DNA of 64,000 bases from Streptomyces sp. NBC_00557. Lineage in GTDB: Bacteria; Actinomycetota; Actinomycetes; Streptomycetales; Streptomycetaceae. Of the stretch, positions 19,964 to 27,437 are shown piece after piece (within the stretch, counting starts at the first letter, position 1; each line of letters opens with the position of its first letter). The DNA lies in the NCBI RefSeq assembly GCF_036345995.1, contig NZ_CP107796.1, positions 1,116,001 to 1,180,000 of the forward strand. The letters are read 5' to 3'. The notes under the pieces were generated by a model. The model was not told where the DNA came from and did no database searches. It saw only the letters and a program-made list of their open reading frames with translations. Position numbers and translations under genes: made by a program.

Positions 19964-20044
19964 CGGTCGTCACCTGGGGCACCCCACCGCGGTGCGAGGG
20001 TTGCCGGTCAGCGAGCCAGGGCTTGGCGCTGACGCTCATGACCG
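19964..20044 (-). ncRNA. SAM-IV riboswitch
   Basis: Reading the minus strand, the core begins GGTCATGAGCGTCAGCG and contains GCTGACCGGCAACCCT, then GGTGGGGTGCCCCAGGTGA and closes with GACCGG. P1 is CGGTC/GACCG (20044-20040 with 19968-19964). P2 is GTCAGC/GCTGAC. The P3 hairpin contains GCACC/GGTGC. The invariant CCGGCAACCC and GGGGTGCCCC.GGTGA blocks match the actinobacterial SAM-IV/S-box family. S-adenosylmethionine binding would reduce expression of the downstream leader and ABC transporter. The expression platform, possibly involving the GGGCCCCGCGGGGCC stem nearby, is not resolved by eye. Confidence 0.87.
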
Positions 20045-20121
20045 TTCTGAGCCGTAAGTAAGGCAGCCGGCCGTTCGATTGTCAACGGCCGTCCGCCCAG
20101 TGGACGCCGGTGGTGCCGGCG

Positions 20122-21009
20122 TCACCTGCGGAAAGCGTCCTCGGCGTCGGCGGCGTGGCCCGCCCAGTCCAGGATCTGGACGGCGGCTCCGGCGGCCTCC
20201 AGCCCCTGGCAACGGCCGTGGTGGCGGCGGGAGATGCCGTCGAGGTCGAGGTGGCGGCCGAACGCCGGGTGGGCGGCCAGGCGGCGCGCGTAGGCCCACA
20301 GGGCGCGGTGTCCGGCGATGCGGTGCACGGCGGAGGCGTCGAGGTGGCAGCGGTGGACGGTGTCCAACTGCACGAGGGCGACCCAGAGTTCGACGTCGGC
20401 GGCGGTGAGCCGGCCGTCGACCAGGTAGTCCTCTCCGGCCAGCCGCCTGTCCAGCCGGCCCAGGGTGTCGAGGAGCACGCCGAGGGCGTCCTCCCGCTCG
20501 GCCGGGTCGGCGCCGGCCCGGCCGGCTCGCTGCGCGGCCGCTTCGATGCCGTCGGCGCACATCCGTTCGACGGCCTCGATCACGGACTCCTGGCCGCACG
20601 GGTACAGGGCGGCCGTGCCCTCGCGCGGGAAGCGGTCGAGGTCCCGCAGGATGTCACCGGCGTGGGTGCTGACGATCCGCCCGGACCAGTCGTCGCTGAG
20701 CACGGGCGCGAGGGCCGGACCGGTGTAGTGGTGGGCGCTGGCCTCGTACAGCGGGCGCAGCGCCGAGTGGCCGCCGCCGGGACAGTCGGGCACGGCGGGC
20801 AGCAGCGCCACCGGACAACTGCCGTCCAGGCCGAGGAGGCTGTGCGCGACGGCGAGGCGCAGCCCGTCGGGGCAGGCGGTGGACAGATGGAGCCGGTAGC
20901 GGTGCGGCACGGCGTAGTGGCCGCTGCGCGGGTCCTGGCCGATCCGGCCCCGGAAGACGGGTGCGGCGCGGTGGACGGACGGGACGGCGGCAAGCGGAGC
21001 GATGGACAT
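20122..21009 (-). CDS. Glutathione S-transferase-like protein (glutathionyl-hydroquinone reductase type)
   Basis: A 295-aa protein of the Xi-class GST/ECM4 family. The thioredoxin-like domain holds STACPDGLR near residue 45, with the catalytic-type Cys-Pro. Then RIVSTHAGDILRDLDRF (110-125) corresponds to the family's NNES loop. The C-terminal helical domain has YLVDGRLTAADVELWVALVQLDTVHRCH (about 205-235), where family members read FLVGDRLTEADIRLFVTL. Streptomycetes use mycothiol rather than glutathione, so the thiol partner is an open question. It follows a Cys leader by 105 bases, tying it to sulfur supply. Confidence 0.8.
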   Translation of the reverse strand: MSIAPLAAVPSVHRAAPVFRGRIGQDPRSGHYAVPHRYRLHLSTACPDGLRLAVAHSLLGLDGSCPVALLPAVPDCPGGGHSALRPLYEASAHHYTGPALAPVLSDDWSGRIVSTHAGDILRDLDRFPREGTAALYPCGQESVIEAVERMCADGIEAAAQRAGRAGADPAEREDALGVLLDTLGRLDRRLAGEDYLVDGRLTAADVELWVALVQLDTVHRCHLDASAVHRIAGHRALWAYARRLAAHPAFGRHLDLDGISRRHHGRCQGLEAAGAAVQILDWAGHAADAEDAFRR

Positions 21010-21114
21010 GCGTCTCCCCGGGTGATGGGCGTACGGACGTGCGCGTCGACGGCCGGCTCCGGCCGGTGGGCATGACGGCCGGCGCGGGCCGGCCGGTGGG
21101 CGCGGGGGGCCGGC

Positions 21115-21240
21115 TCAGCGGCAGCGGCTGATGGCGCTGCAGACGCGCAGCAGGTCGATGTGCCGGCGGGAGGTGAGCAGGGGGGCGCACAGCGGCGTAC
21201 GGCCCGTGCGGCCGGTGCCGGGGTCGAGGCGCGTCATCAT
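21115..21240 (-). CDS. Putative Cys-containing leader peptide upstream of the GST-like gene
   Basis: A 41-codon ORF (ATG 21240, or 21237) after AGGTAGGG. Its C-terminus reads LLTSRRHIDLLRVCSAISRC plus Arg, the clearest match in the window to the HIDLxRV leader family. Three Cys codons are present, two of them in the last nine codons. A sigma70-like promoter lies just upstream (21274-21302). It is separated from the GST-like gene by 105 bases rich in GGCCGG dyads that could form alternative hairpins. Confidence 0.85.
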   Translation of the reverse strand: MMTRLDPGTGRTGRTPLCAPLLTSRRHIDLLRVCSAISRCR

Positions 21241-21273
21241 TCCCTACCTGTTCACTAGGGTTCCCGTTTCTGG

Positions 21274-21302
21274 AGTGTCGATCCGGCGTCCGGCGCCGTC
21301 AA
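21274..21302 (-). promoter_or_regulatory. Promoter of the third leader/GST-like gene
   Basis: On the minus strand TTGACG (21302-21297) and GACACT (21279-21274) are separated by 17 bases, a good housekeeping sigma match for Streptomyces. Transcription would start about 30 bases before the leader ATG. Confidence 0.55.
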
Positions 21303-21378
21303 GGGGGCGTCCACGCCTGGGACACCCGGCCGGGGCGGTACGCCCTCTCCGCGCCTGCCGGAAGCCTCCTCAAAATCA

Positions 21379-21397
21379 GGACCATGTGACATAGTAC
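21379..21397 (+). promoter_or_regulatory. Candidate GntR operator and leaderless promoter of the dehydrogenase operon
   Basis: GGACCATGTGACATAGTAC, read in reverse complement, shares GTAC(T/C)ATGTCACA with the sequence at 24646-24660 upstream of the DapA-like gene. A CATAGT -10 at 21390-21395 lies inside it and places the transcript start at or next to the GTG at 21403, so a repressor here would block the promoter and the mRNA would be leaderless. Confidence 0.5.
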
Positions 21398-21402
21398 TGC
21401 GC

Positions 21403-22563
21403 GTGGCGAAGCGACTGACCTGCGATGTCGTGGTGGTCGGCGCCGGCATGGTCGGCGCGGCCTGCGCCCTGTACGCCGCGCGGGCCGGCCTCGACGTGCG
21501 GGTGGTGGACCGGGGCCCGGTGGCCGGCGGCACCACCGGCGCGGGCGAGGGCAACCTGCTCGTCTCCGACAAGGAACCCGGCCCGGAACTCGATCTCGCC
21601 CTGCTGTCGGCCCGGTTGTGGGCGGAACTGGGCGACGAGCTGGGTACGGCGGTCGAGTACGAGCCCAAGGGCGGCCTGGTGGTCGCCTCCGCCCCCGAGG
21701 CGCTCGCCGCGCTGCACGCGTTCGCCGACGGCCAGCGGGCGGCCGGAGTCGCGGCCGACCCGGTCGCCGCGGACCAACTGAGCGAGCTGGAGCCGCACGT
21801 GGCCCCTGACATGGCCGGCGGGGTGCACTATCCGCAGGACGCTCAAGTGATGCCCGCCCTCGCCGCCGCCCACCTGCTGCGCGCCTCCGGCGCCCGTCTG
21901 CACACGGGGTGGACCGTGACCGCGGTGCTGCGCACGGCCGGCGGCGCGGTGACCGGCGTCCGCACCGACCGCGGCGACCTGCACGCACCGGCGGTGGTGA
22001 ACGCGGCCGGCACCTGGGGCGGCGACCTCGCGGCGCTGGCGGGTGTCCGGCTGCCGGTGCTCCCGCGGCGCGGCTTCGTCCTGGTCACCGAGCCGCTGCC
22101 GCGGATGGTCCGGCACAAGGTGTATGCCGCGGACTACGTGGCGGACGTCGCCAGCGACACGGCGGGGCTGCGCACCTCGCCGGTGGTGGAGGGCACGGCC
22201 GCCGGCCCGGTGCTGATCGGCGCGAGCCGGGAACGGGTCGGCTTCGACCGCTCGCTGTCGCTGCCGGCCGTGCGGGCGCTCGCGGCCGGGGCGATCGGGC
22301 TGTTCCCGTTCCTGGAGCGGGTGCGCGCGCTGCGGGCGTACCCGGGATTCCGGCCGTATCTGCCGGACCACCTCCCGGCGATCGGCCCCGACCCGCGCGC
22401 GCCGGGGCTGTTCCACGCGTGCGGGCACGAGGGCGCCGGCATCGGACTGGCCGCCGGTACTGGGCAGTTGATCGCGCAGGCCCTCACCGGGAAGGCACCG
22501 GAGCTGGACCTCGGACCGTTCCGGCCGGAGCGGTTCGGCACCGACGGAGGAGACACGCCGTGA
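21403..22563 (+). CDS. FAD-dependent oxidoreductase, D-hydroxyproline dehydrogenase catalytic-type subunit (HcnC-like)
   Basis: A 386-aa DAO-family flavoprotein. The FAD-binding VVVVGAGMVGAACALYAARAGLDVRVVDRG is at residues 8-37, followed by TTGAGEGNLL and, at the C-terminus, PAIGPDPRAPGLFHACGHEGAGIGLA. With the next two genes it forms the three-subunit dye-linked dehydrogenase type (small oxidase subunit, 2Fe-2S protein, large FAD/NAD subunit), as in hydrogen cyanide synthase and cis-4-hydroxy-D-proline dehydrogenase. The neighbouring epimerase and Pyr4H2C-deaminase-like genes favour D-hydroxyproline as substrate. Its stop overlaps the next start as GTGA. Confidence 0.87.
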   Translation: MAKRLTCDVVVVGAGMVGAACALYAARAGLDVRVVDRGPVAGGTTGAGEGNLLVSDKEPGPELDLALLSARLWAELGDELGTAVEYEPKGGLVVASAPEALAALHAFADGQRAAGVAADPVAADQLSELEPHVAPDMAGGVHYPQDAQVMPALAAAHLLRASGARLHTGWTVTAVLRTAGGAVTGVRTDRGDLHAPAVVNAAGTWGGDLAALAGVRLPVLPRRGFVLVTEPLPRMVRHKVYAADYVADVASDTAGLRTSPVVEGTAAGPVLIGASRERVGFDRSLSLPAVRALAAGAIGLFPFLERVRALRAYPGFRPYLPDHLPAIGPDPRAPGLFHACGHEGAGIGLAAGTGQLIAQALTGKAPELDLGPFRPERFGTDGGDTP

Positions 22564-22943
22564 ACCCAGAGGAGCCGCACCGGTCCCGTGGGCCGCACCG
22601 CGCCGCCGACTCACCCGGGGCGGCCCGTGCCGGGCGGCGGCACCGCGCGGACGGTCCGCTGGAGTCGGCCCGGGCCCGGCCGGGCCCGGCCTTCACCGTC
22701 ACCTTCGACGGCCGCGCTCTGACCGCCCTCCCCGGCCAGACGGTCGCGGCGGCGCTGTGGGCGGCGGGGGTGACGTCCTGGCGCAGCACCCGCGGCGGCG
22801 GCCGGCCGCGCGGGGTGTTCTGCGGGATCGGGGTGTGCTTCGACTGCCTGGTGACGGTCAACGGCCGGGCGAACCAACGGGCTTGCCTGGTGCCCGTGCG
22901 GCCGGGCGATGTGATCCGCACGCAGGAGGGGACGGGACGATGA
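22560..22943 (+). CDS. (2Fe-2S)-binding subunit of the D-hydroxyproline dehydrogenase
   Basis: A 127-aa protein with an N-terminal basic, low-complexity extension of about 45 residues. A 2Fe-2S ferredoxin-like domain follows: TVTFDGRALTALPGQTVAAALWAAGV, then GVFCGIGVCFDCLVTVNG supplying three Cys and RACLVPV the fourth. It would pass electrons between the two flavin subunits. It is translationally coupled on both sides (GTGA and ATGA overlaps). The poorly conserved extension leaves a later start possible, but the GTG at 22560 is the one that couples. Confidence 0.87.
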   Translation: MNPEEPHRSRGPHRAADSPGAARAGRRHRADGPLESARARPGPAFTVTFDGRALTALPGQTVAAALWAAGVTSWRSTRGGGRPRGVFCGIGVCFDCLVTVNGRANQRACLVPVRPGDVIRTQEGTGR

Positions 22944-24349
22944 CCGAGCGCGCGGACCTCGCCGTCGTCGGGGCGGGCCCGGCGGGACTCGCGGCAGCGC
23001 TGGCGGCGGCCGCCCGGGGCGTGCGGGTCATCCTCGTCGACGCGGACGGGCAGGCGGGCGGCCAGTTCTACCGGCAGCCCGCCCGAGCCCTCGGCGCCCG
23101 CCGCCCCCAGGCCCTGCACCACCAGTGGCGCACCTGGGAACGGCTGCGGGACGGCCTGGAGGCGCACCTCGCCGCCGGGCGGATCACCCACCTGACGGAT
23201 CATCACGTCTGGTGTGTCGAACGGAAACCGGGCTCCTCCGCGCGAGAGCCGGCCTCTTTCGCGGTGCACGCCCTGCGCGGACCCGCACAGCAGGAGGGGG
23301 TCACCGTCCGCGCCGGCGCCGTGCTGCTGGCCACCGGCGGCTACGAACGCGTCCTGCCCTTCCCCGGCTGGACGCTGCCCGGCGTGGTGACGGCAGGCGG
23401 GGCGCAGGCCATGCTCAAGGGCGGGCTGGTGCTGCCCGGCCGCACGGTCGTGGTGGCCGGCACCGGGCCGCTGCTGCTGCCGGTGGCCACGGGGCTCGCC
23501 GCGGCGGGCGCCCGGGTGGCGGCGCTCGTGGAGTCCGCCGGGCCCAAAGCCGCGGCGCGCCGGTCTCCGGCCCTCGCCGCGCACCCCGACAAGCTCGCCG
23601 AAGCGGTCTGGTACGCGGGGCGGTTGGTGCGGTACCGGGTGCGCACGCTGGCCCGGCACACCGTGCTGGAGGCGCACGGCGCCGGCCGGCTGGAGGCGGT
23701 GACCGTCGCCGCGCTGGGACGGGACGGCCGGGTCCGGCCCGGCAGCGCGCGCCGCATCCGCTGTGACGCCCTCGCCGTAGGCCACGGCTTGCTGCCGCAC
23801 ACCGACCTCGCCGAGACCCTCGGCTGCACCCTGGCCGGCGCGGCCGTACGCGTCGACGACGAGCAGCGCACCGACGTGCCCGGCGTGTGGGCCGCCGGGG
23901 AGACCACCGGCGTCGGCGGCGCGGCCCTCGCACTCGCCGAGGGCCACATCGCGGGCCGCTCGATCGCCGCCCGGCTGCACGGCACCGCCCCCGACCCGCG
24001 CTCCTGGGCGGCGGCCGCGCGGGCCAGGGACCGCGGGCGGGCGTTCTCCGCGGCCCTGGAGACGGTGTACGCCCCTGCGCCGGGCTGGGCCGACCGGATC
24101 ACGGACGACACGGTGGTGTGCCGCTGCGAGGAGGTCACCGCCGGCCAGGTGCGCACGGCCTCCGGCACGCTCGGCGCGGATGATCCGCGCACGGTGAAGC
24201 TGCTCACGCGGGCCGGGATGGGCTGGTGCCAGGGCCGGATGTGCGCCCCCGCGGTGGCCGGCCTGACCGGCTGCCCACCGAGCCCCGGACGCCGGCCGTT
24301 CGCCCGCCCGGTACCGCTGGGCGTCCTCGCCGCCCTGCCCGACGACTGA
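22940..24349 (+). CDS. NAD(P)/FAD-dependent oxidoreductase, large subunit of the D-hydroxyproline dehydrogenase (HcnB-like)
   Basis: A 469-aa pyridine-nucleotide-disulfide-type flavoprotein. The N-terminal FAD site is LAVVGAGPAGLAAALAAAARGVRVILVDAD. A second nucleotide fold is TVVVAGTGPLLLPVATGLAAAGARV near residue 170. VPGVWAAGETTGVGGAALALAEG lies near 315. A C-terminal Cys-rich domain contains VVCRCEEVT and GMGWCQGRMCAP, the BFD-like 2Fe-2S binding region typical of HcnB/SoxA-like subunits. The ATG overlaps the preceding stop. It is the last gene of the operon, which a hairpin at 24449-24471 probably ends. Confidence 0.9.
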   Translation: MTERADLAVVGAGPAGLAAALAAAARGVRVILVDADGQAGGQFYRQPARALGARRPQALHHQWRTWERLRDGLEAHLAAGRITHLTDHHVWCVERKPGSSAREPASFAVHALRGPAQQEGVTVRAGAVLLATGGYERVLPFPGWTLPGVVTAGGAQAMLKGGLVLPGRTVVVAGTGPLLLPVATGLAAAGARVAALVESAGPKAAARRSPALAAHPDKLAEAVWYAGRLVRYRVRTLARHTVLEAHGAGRLEAVTVAALGRDGRVRPGSARRIRCDALAVGHGLLPHTDLAETLGCTLAGAAVRVDDEQRTDVPGVWAAGETTGVGGAALALAEGHIAGRSIAARLHGTAPDPRSWAAAARARDRGRAFSAALETVYAPAPGWADRITDDTVVCRCEEVTAGQVRTASGTLGADDPRTVKLLTRAGMGWCQGRMCAPAVAGLTGCPPSPGRRPFARPVPLGVLAALPDD

Positions 24350-24448
24350 CGCGGCCCGGCGGGGTCCACCCACGGTCCTGCCGACCGCATCCGACCGCAC
24401 CTGGCCGGCACCGGCCGTTCCCCCAGCCAGTACGCCTCGCCGTCGTCG

Positions 24449-24471
24449 CCGGGGGTTCGAGTGACCCCCGG
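24449..24471 (+). terminator. Hairpin after the dehydrogenase operon
   Basis: CCGGGGGT (24449-24456) and ACCCCCGG (24464-24471) form a perfect 8-bp stem around a 7-nt loop, 100 bases after the operon's last stop. Confidence 0.6.
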
Positions 24472-24645
24472 GGGGTCCACCCGTGGCCCTGCGCACCGTA
24501 CTCCGCCCGCGCCCCTGCCCGACGGCACTCCTCGCCGCTCCCGACCACGCCTCCCGATCACGCCCGACGACCCTGCCGACCGCTCGGCCACCGCCCCGAC
24601 TGCACTCCCCCGGCTCCAAGCCCTGTCCGCCGATCACCCGGATCA

Positions 24646-24660
24646 GTACCATGTCACACA
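24646..24660 (+). promoter_or_regulatory. Second copy of the candidate hydroxyproline-regulon operator
   Basis: GTACCATGTCACACA matches the reverse complement of the 21379-21397 site at 13 of 15 positions. It lies 22 bases before the ATG of the DapA-like gene. The GntR gene at 26630 is the natural candidate regulator. Confidence 0.5.
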
Positions 24661-24681
24661 CCACAGGAATGGGGACCTCGG

Positions 24682-25578
24682 ATGACTCACCCGCAGCACC
24701 GCCCCTGGCGCGGCGTTCTCGTCGCCACCGCACTCCCCCTGCGCGACGACCTCTCGATCGACTACGACCGCTATGCCGAGCACTGCGCCTGGCTGGTCGC
24801 GGAGGGCTGTGACGGCGTCGTACCGAACGGCTCGCTCGGCGAGTACCAGGTGCTGACGCCCGCGGAGCGCGCCCGGGTGGTGGAGACGGCCGTCGCGGCG
24901 ATCGGCGGGGAGCGGGTGATGCCGGGCGTCGCCGCGTACGGCGCGGCCGAGGCGCGACGCTGGGCCGAGCAGGCGGGCGAGGCCGGCTGCGCGTCGGTGA
25001 TGCTGCTGCCGCCCAACGCCTACCGCGCCGACGAGCGTTCCGCCCTCGCCCACTACGCCGAGGTCGCCCGCGCGGGCCTGCCCGTGGTGGCGTACAACAA
25101 TCCTGTCGACACCAAGGTCGACCTGGTGCCCGAACTCCTCGCCCGGCTGCACGGCGAGGGCCACATCCACGGCGTCAAGGAGTTCTCCGGCGACGTCCGC
25201 CGCGCCTACCGGATCGCCGAACTCGCGCCGGAACTGGACCTGCTGGCCGGTGCGGACGACGTCCTGCTGGAGCTGGCGGTGGCCGGCGCCCGGGGCTGGG
25301 TGGCCGGTTACCCGAACGCCCTGCCCGGGGCCTCGGTGCGGCTGTACCGCGCCGCGACGGCCGGGGACCTCACCACCGCGCTCCCCCTGTACCGGCAGCT
25401 CCACCCGCTGCTGCGCTGGGACTCCCGGGTGGAGTTCGTGCAGGCGATCAAGCTGTCCATGGACGTCGTCGGCCGGTACGGCGGCCCGGTGCGCCCGCCG
25501 CGCATGCCTTTGCTGCCCGAGCAGGAGGCACAGCTCCGGGCCGCCACCGAGAAGGCCGTCGCCGCGGGCCTCGCCTAG
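24682..25578 (+). CDS. Dihydrodipicolinate synthase family protein, probable pyrroline-4-hydroxy-2-carboxylate deaminase
   Basis: A 298-aa class I aldolase-type TIM barrel. The Schiff-base Lys166 is in GVKEFSGD, Tyr138 in VVAYNNP, and the phosphate/carboxylate loop in PNGSLGEYQVL (48-58). DapA itself usually has TTGE at this loop, which argues against lysine biosynthesis. Between a D-hydroxyproline dehydrogenase and a hydroxyproline epimerase, the expected reaction is deamination of cis-4-hydroxypyrroline carboxylate to 2-oxoglutarate semialdehyde. The ATG follows GGGGA. The epimerase gene follows after 28 bases. Confidence 0.85.
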   Translation: MTHPQHRPWRGVLVATALPLRDDLSIDYDRYAEHCAWLVAEGCDGVVPNGSLGEYQVLTPAERARVVETAVAAIGGERVMPGVAAYGAAEARRWAEQAGEAGCASVMLLPPNAYRADERSALAHYAEVARAGLPVVAYNNPVDTKVDLVPELLARLHGEGHIHGVKEFSGDVRRAYRIAELAPELDLLAGADDVLLELAVAGARGWVAGYPNALPGASVRLYRAATAGDLTTALPLYRQLHPLLRWDSRVEFVQAIKLSMDVVGRYGGPVRPPRMPLLPEQEAQLRAATEKAVAAGLA

Positions 25579-25606
25579 GCCCGCGCTCGCACGAGGGAGC
25601 CGGAAC

Positions 25607-26608
25607 ATGCGCAGCAGACTCGTCCTGCACGCCGTCGACTCGCACACCGAGGGCATGCCGACCCGGGTGATCACCGGCGGGATCGGCACGGTGCCGGGCG
25701 CGACGATGAACGAGCGGCGGCTGTACTTCCGTGAACACCGCGACCACGTCAAGCGGCTGCTGATGAACGAGCCGCGCGGCCACTCCGCGATGAGCGGCGC
25801 GATCCTGCAGCCGCCGGCCCGCCCCGACTGCGACTGGGGCGTGATCTACATCGAGGTCTCCGGTTACCTGCCGATGTGCGGGCACGGCACCATCGGGGTG
25901 GCGACCGTGCTGGTCGAGACCGGCATGGTGGAGGTGGTGGAGCCGGTGACCACCATCCGGCTCGACACCCCGGCGGGGCTCGTGGTCGCCGAGGTCAGGG
26001 TGGAGAACGGCGCCGCGCGCGACGTCACCCTGCGGAACGTGCCGTCGTTCGCCGTCGCCCTGGACCGCGAGATCACCCTGCCCGACGGCCGTACGGTCAC
26101 CTACGACCTCGCCTACGGCGGCAACTTCTACGCGATCCTGCCGCTGGACGCGTTCGGGCTGCCCTTCGACCGGGCCCGCAAGGACGACATTCTGGCGGCC
26201 GGCCTGTCGCTGATGGAGGCGATCAACTCCGAGGCGGAACCGGTGCATCCGGAGGATCCGTCCATCCGCGGCTGCCACCACGTGCACCTCTACGCGCCCG
26301 GCGCCACCGCCCGCCGCTCACGGCACGCGATGGTCATCCACCCGGGCTGGTTCGACCGCTCGCCCTGCGGCACGGGCACGAGCGCGCGCATGGCCCAGCT
26401 GCACGCGCGCGGCGAACTGCCGTTGCACACCGAGTTCGTCAACGAGTCGTTCATCGGCACGCGCTTCACCGGACGGCTCCTCGGTACGACGCGGGTCGCA
26501 GGGCTCCCGGCGGTCCTGCCCAGCTTCACGGGCCGCGCGTGGATCACCGGCACCGCGCAGTACCTGCTCGACCCCACCGACCCCTTCCCGGAGGGCTTCG
26601 TCCTCTAG
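25607..26608 (+). CDS. Proline racemase family protein, 4-hydroxyproline 2-epimerase
   Basis: A 333-aa cofactor-independent epimerase that interconverts trans-4-hydroxy-L-proline and cis-4-hydroxy-D-proline. Both catalytic Cys are present: Cys91 in MCGHGT and Cys254 in RSPCGTGTSA. Trans-3-hydroxyproline dehydratases carry Thr at the second position, so an epimerase/racemase is indicated. Substrate choice between proline and hydroxyproline rests on the neighbourhood. ATG 25607 follows GAGGGAGC. Its stop codon lies within a 12-bp tandem duplication that also creates the promoter of the following regulator. Confidence 0.9.
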   Translation: MRSRLVLHAVDSHTEGMPTRVITGGIGTVPGATMNERRLYFREHRDHVKRLLMNEPRGHSAMSGAILQPPARPDCDWGVIYIEVSGYLPMCGHGTIGVATVLVETGMVEVVEPVTTIRLDTPAGLVVAEVRVENGAARDVTLRNVPSFAVALDREITLPDGRTVTYDLAYGGNFYAILPLDAFGLPFDRARKDDILAAGLSLMEAINSEAEPVHPEDPSIRGCHHVHLYAPGATARRSRHAMVIHPGWFDRSPCGTGTSARMAQLHARGELPLHTEFVNESFIGTRFTGRLLGTTRVAGLPAVLPSFTGRAWITGTAQYLLDPTDPFPEGFVL

Positions 26609-26622
26609 ACCGTCCTCTAGAC
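26599..26622 (+). repeat. 12-bp tandem duplication spanning the epimerase stop and the GntR promoter
   Basis: CGTCCTCTAGAC occurs twice in tandem (26599-26610 and 26611-26622). The first copy supplies the TAG stop of the epimerase. The second supplies TAGACT (26618-26623), a -10 box exactly 6 nt before the GTG at 26630. The duplication may have created the regulator's own leaderless promoter. Confidence 0.7.
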
Positions 26623-26629
26623 TCACCGG

Positions 26630-27343
26630 GTGATGCGTGACATGGCATCGGACACGGGAGGCGCTCGGGTTCCCGCCCTCCCCCGGCTGGGCGGCCGGCG
26701 CAGCAGCTACCGCGAGCGGGTCGCCGACGCGCTGCGCGCCGCGCTGATCGCGGGCGAGCTGCGGCCGGGCGAGGTCTACTCCGCGCCCTCGCTCGCCGCC
26801 CGCTTCGGCGTCTCGGCGACGCCGGTGCGGGAGGCGATGCTGGACCTGGCCAAGGAGGGCCTGGTCGACACCGTGCCGAACAAGGGCTTCCGGGTCACCG
26901 TCGTCTCCGACAAGCAGCTGGACGAGTACACGCACATCCGCGGCCTGATCGAGATCCCGACGGTGGCCGCCCTGGCCCGCACCGCCGACCGGGTCTCGCT
27001 GGAGGCGCTGCGCCCGGCGGCCCGCGAGATCGTCACCGCGGCGGTGGCGGGCGACCTGATCGCCTATGTGGAGGCCGACACCCGCTTCCACCTCGGCCTG
27101 CTCGCCCTCGCGGGCAACGCCCACCTGGTCGAGGTGGTCGCCGACCTGCGCAAGCGCTCCCGTCTGTACGGTCTGACGGCGCTGGTGGAGGCCGGCCGGC
27201 TGCTCGCCTCCGCCGAGGAGCACCTCGAGCTGCTCGACGCCCTGCTGGATCGGGACGAGGAGGCCGTCCACGCGATCATGACCCGGCATCTGGGCCATGT
27301 GCGCGGTCTGTGGGCGGACGGCGAGGACCAGGACCGGCGCTGA
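26630..27343 (+). CDS. GntR family transcriptional regulator (FadR/FCD type)
   Basis: A 237-aa regulator. The winged helix-turn-helix spans residues 25-90 (YRERVADALRAALIAGELRPGEVY, LAARFGVSATPVREAMLDLAKEGLVDTVPNKGFRV). An all-helical FCD effector domain follows (LDEYTHIRGLIEIPTVAALA, EADTRFHLGLLALAGNAHLVEVV) with the acidic and His residues that bind a metal and a small carboxylate. The start is GTG 26630 or ATG 26633. The TAGACT box 6 nt upstream implies a leaderless message. It lies within the hydroxyproline cluster and most likely controls it through the GTACYATGTCACA sites. Confidence 0.88.
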   Translation: MMRDMASDTGGARVPALPRLGGRRSSYRERVADALRAALIAGELRPGEVYSAPSLAARFGVSATPVREAMLDLAKEGLVDTVPNKGFRVTVVSDKQLDEYTHIRGLIEIPTVAALARTADRVSLEALRPAAREIVTAAVAGDLIAYVEADTRFHLGLLALAGNAHLVEVVADLRKRSRLYGLTALVEAGRLLASAEEHLELLDALLDRDEEAVHAIMTRHLGHVRGLWADGEDQDRR

Positions 27344-27437
27344 ACATCTGGCGGTAAAGAGGCCGCACCAGCGCACTTTTTCCGCGATCGGCCGCCCCGG
27401 ACGGCACAAGAAACGGCGATTTTGCGGTGGGCAGGGG

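Larger units (their letters stand above)
24350..24681. other. Intergenic region upstream of the DapA-like gene
   Basis: These 332 bases hold no convincing gene. They contain a terminator hairpin (24449-24471), two copies of a GGGGTCCACCC motif (near 24361 and 24472), and the promoter/operator of the next gene (24646-24660). The plus strand is notably C-rich. Confidence 0.6.

Noticed and set aside
24360..24490. Two GGGGTCCACCC copies as a functional repeat
   Set aside because: Only two copies in a C-rich intergenic stretch with differing flanks; chance is a sufficient explanation.
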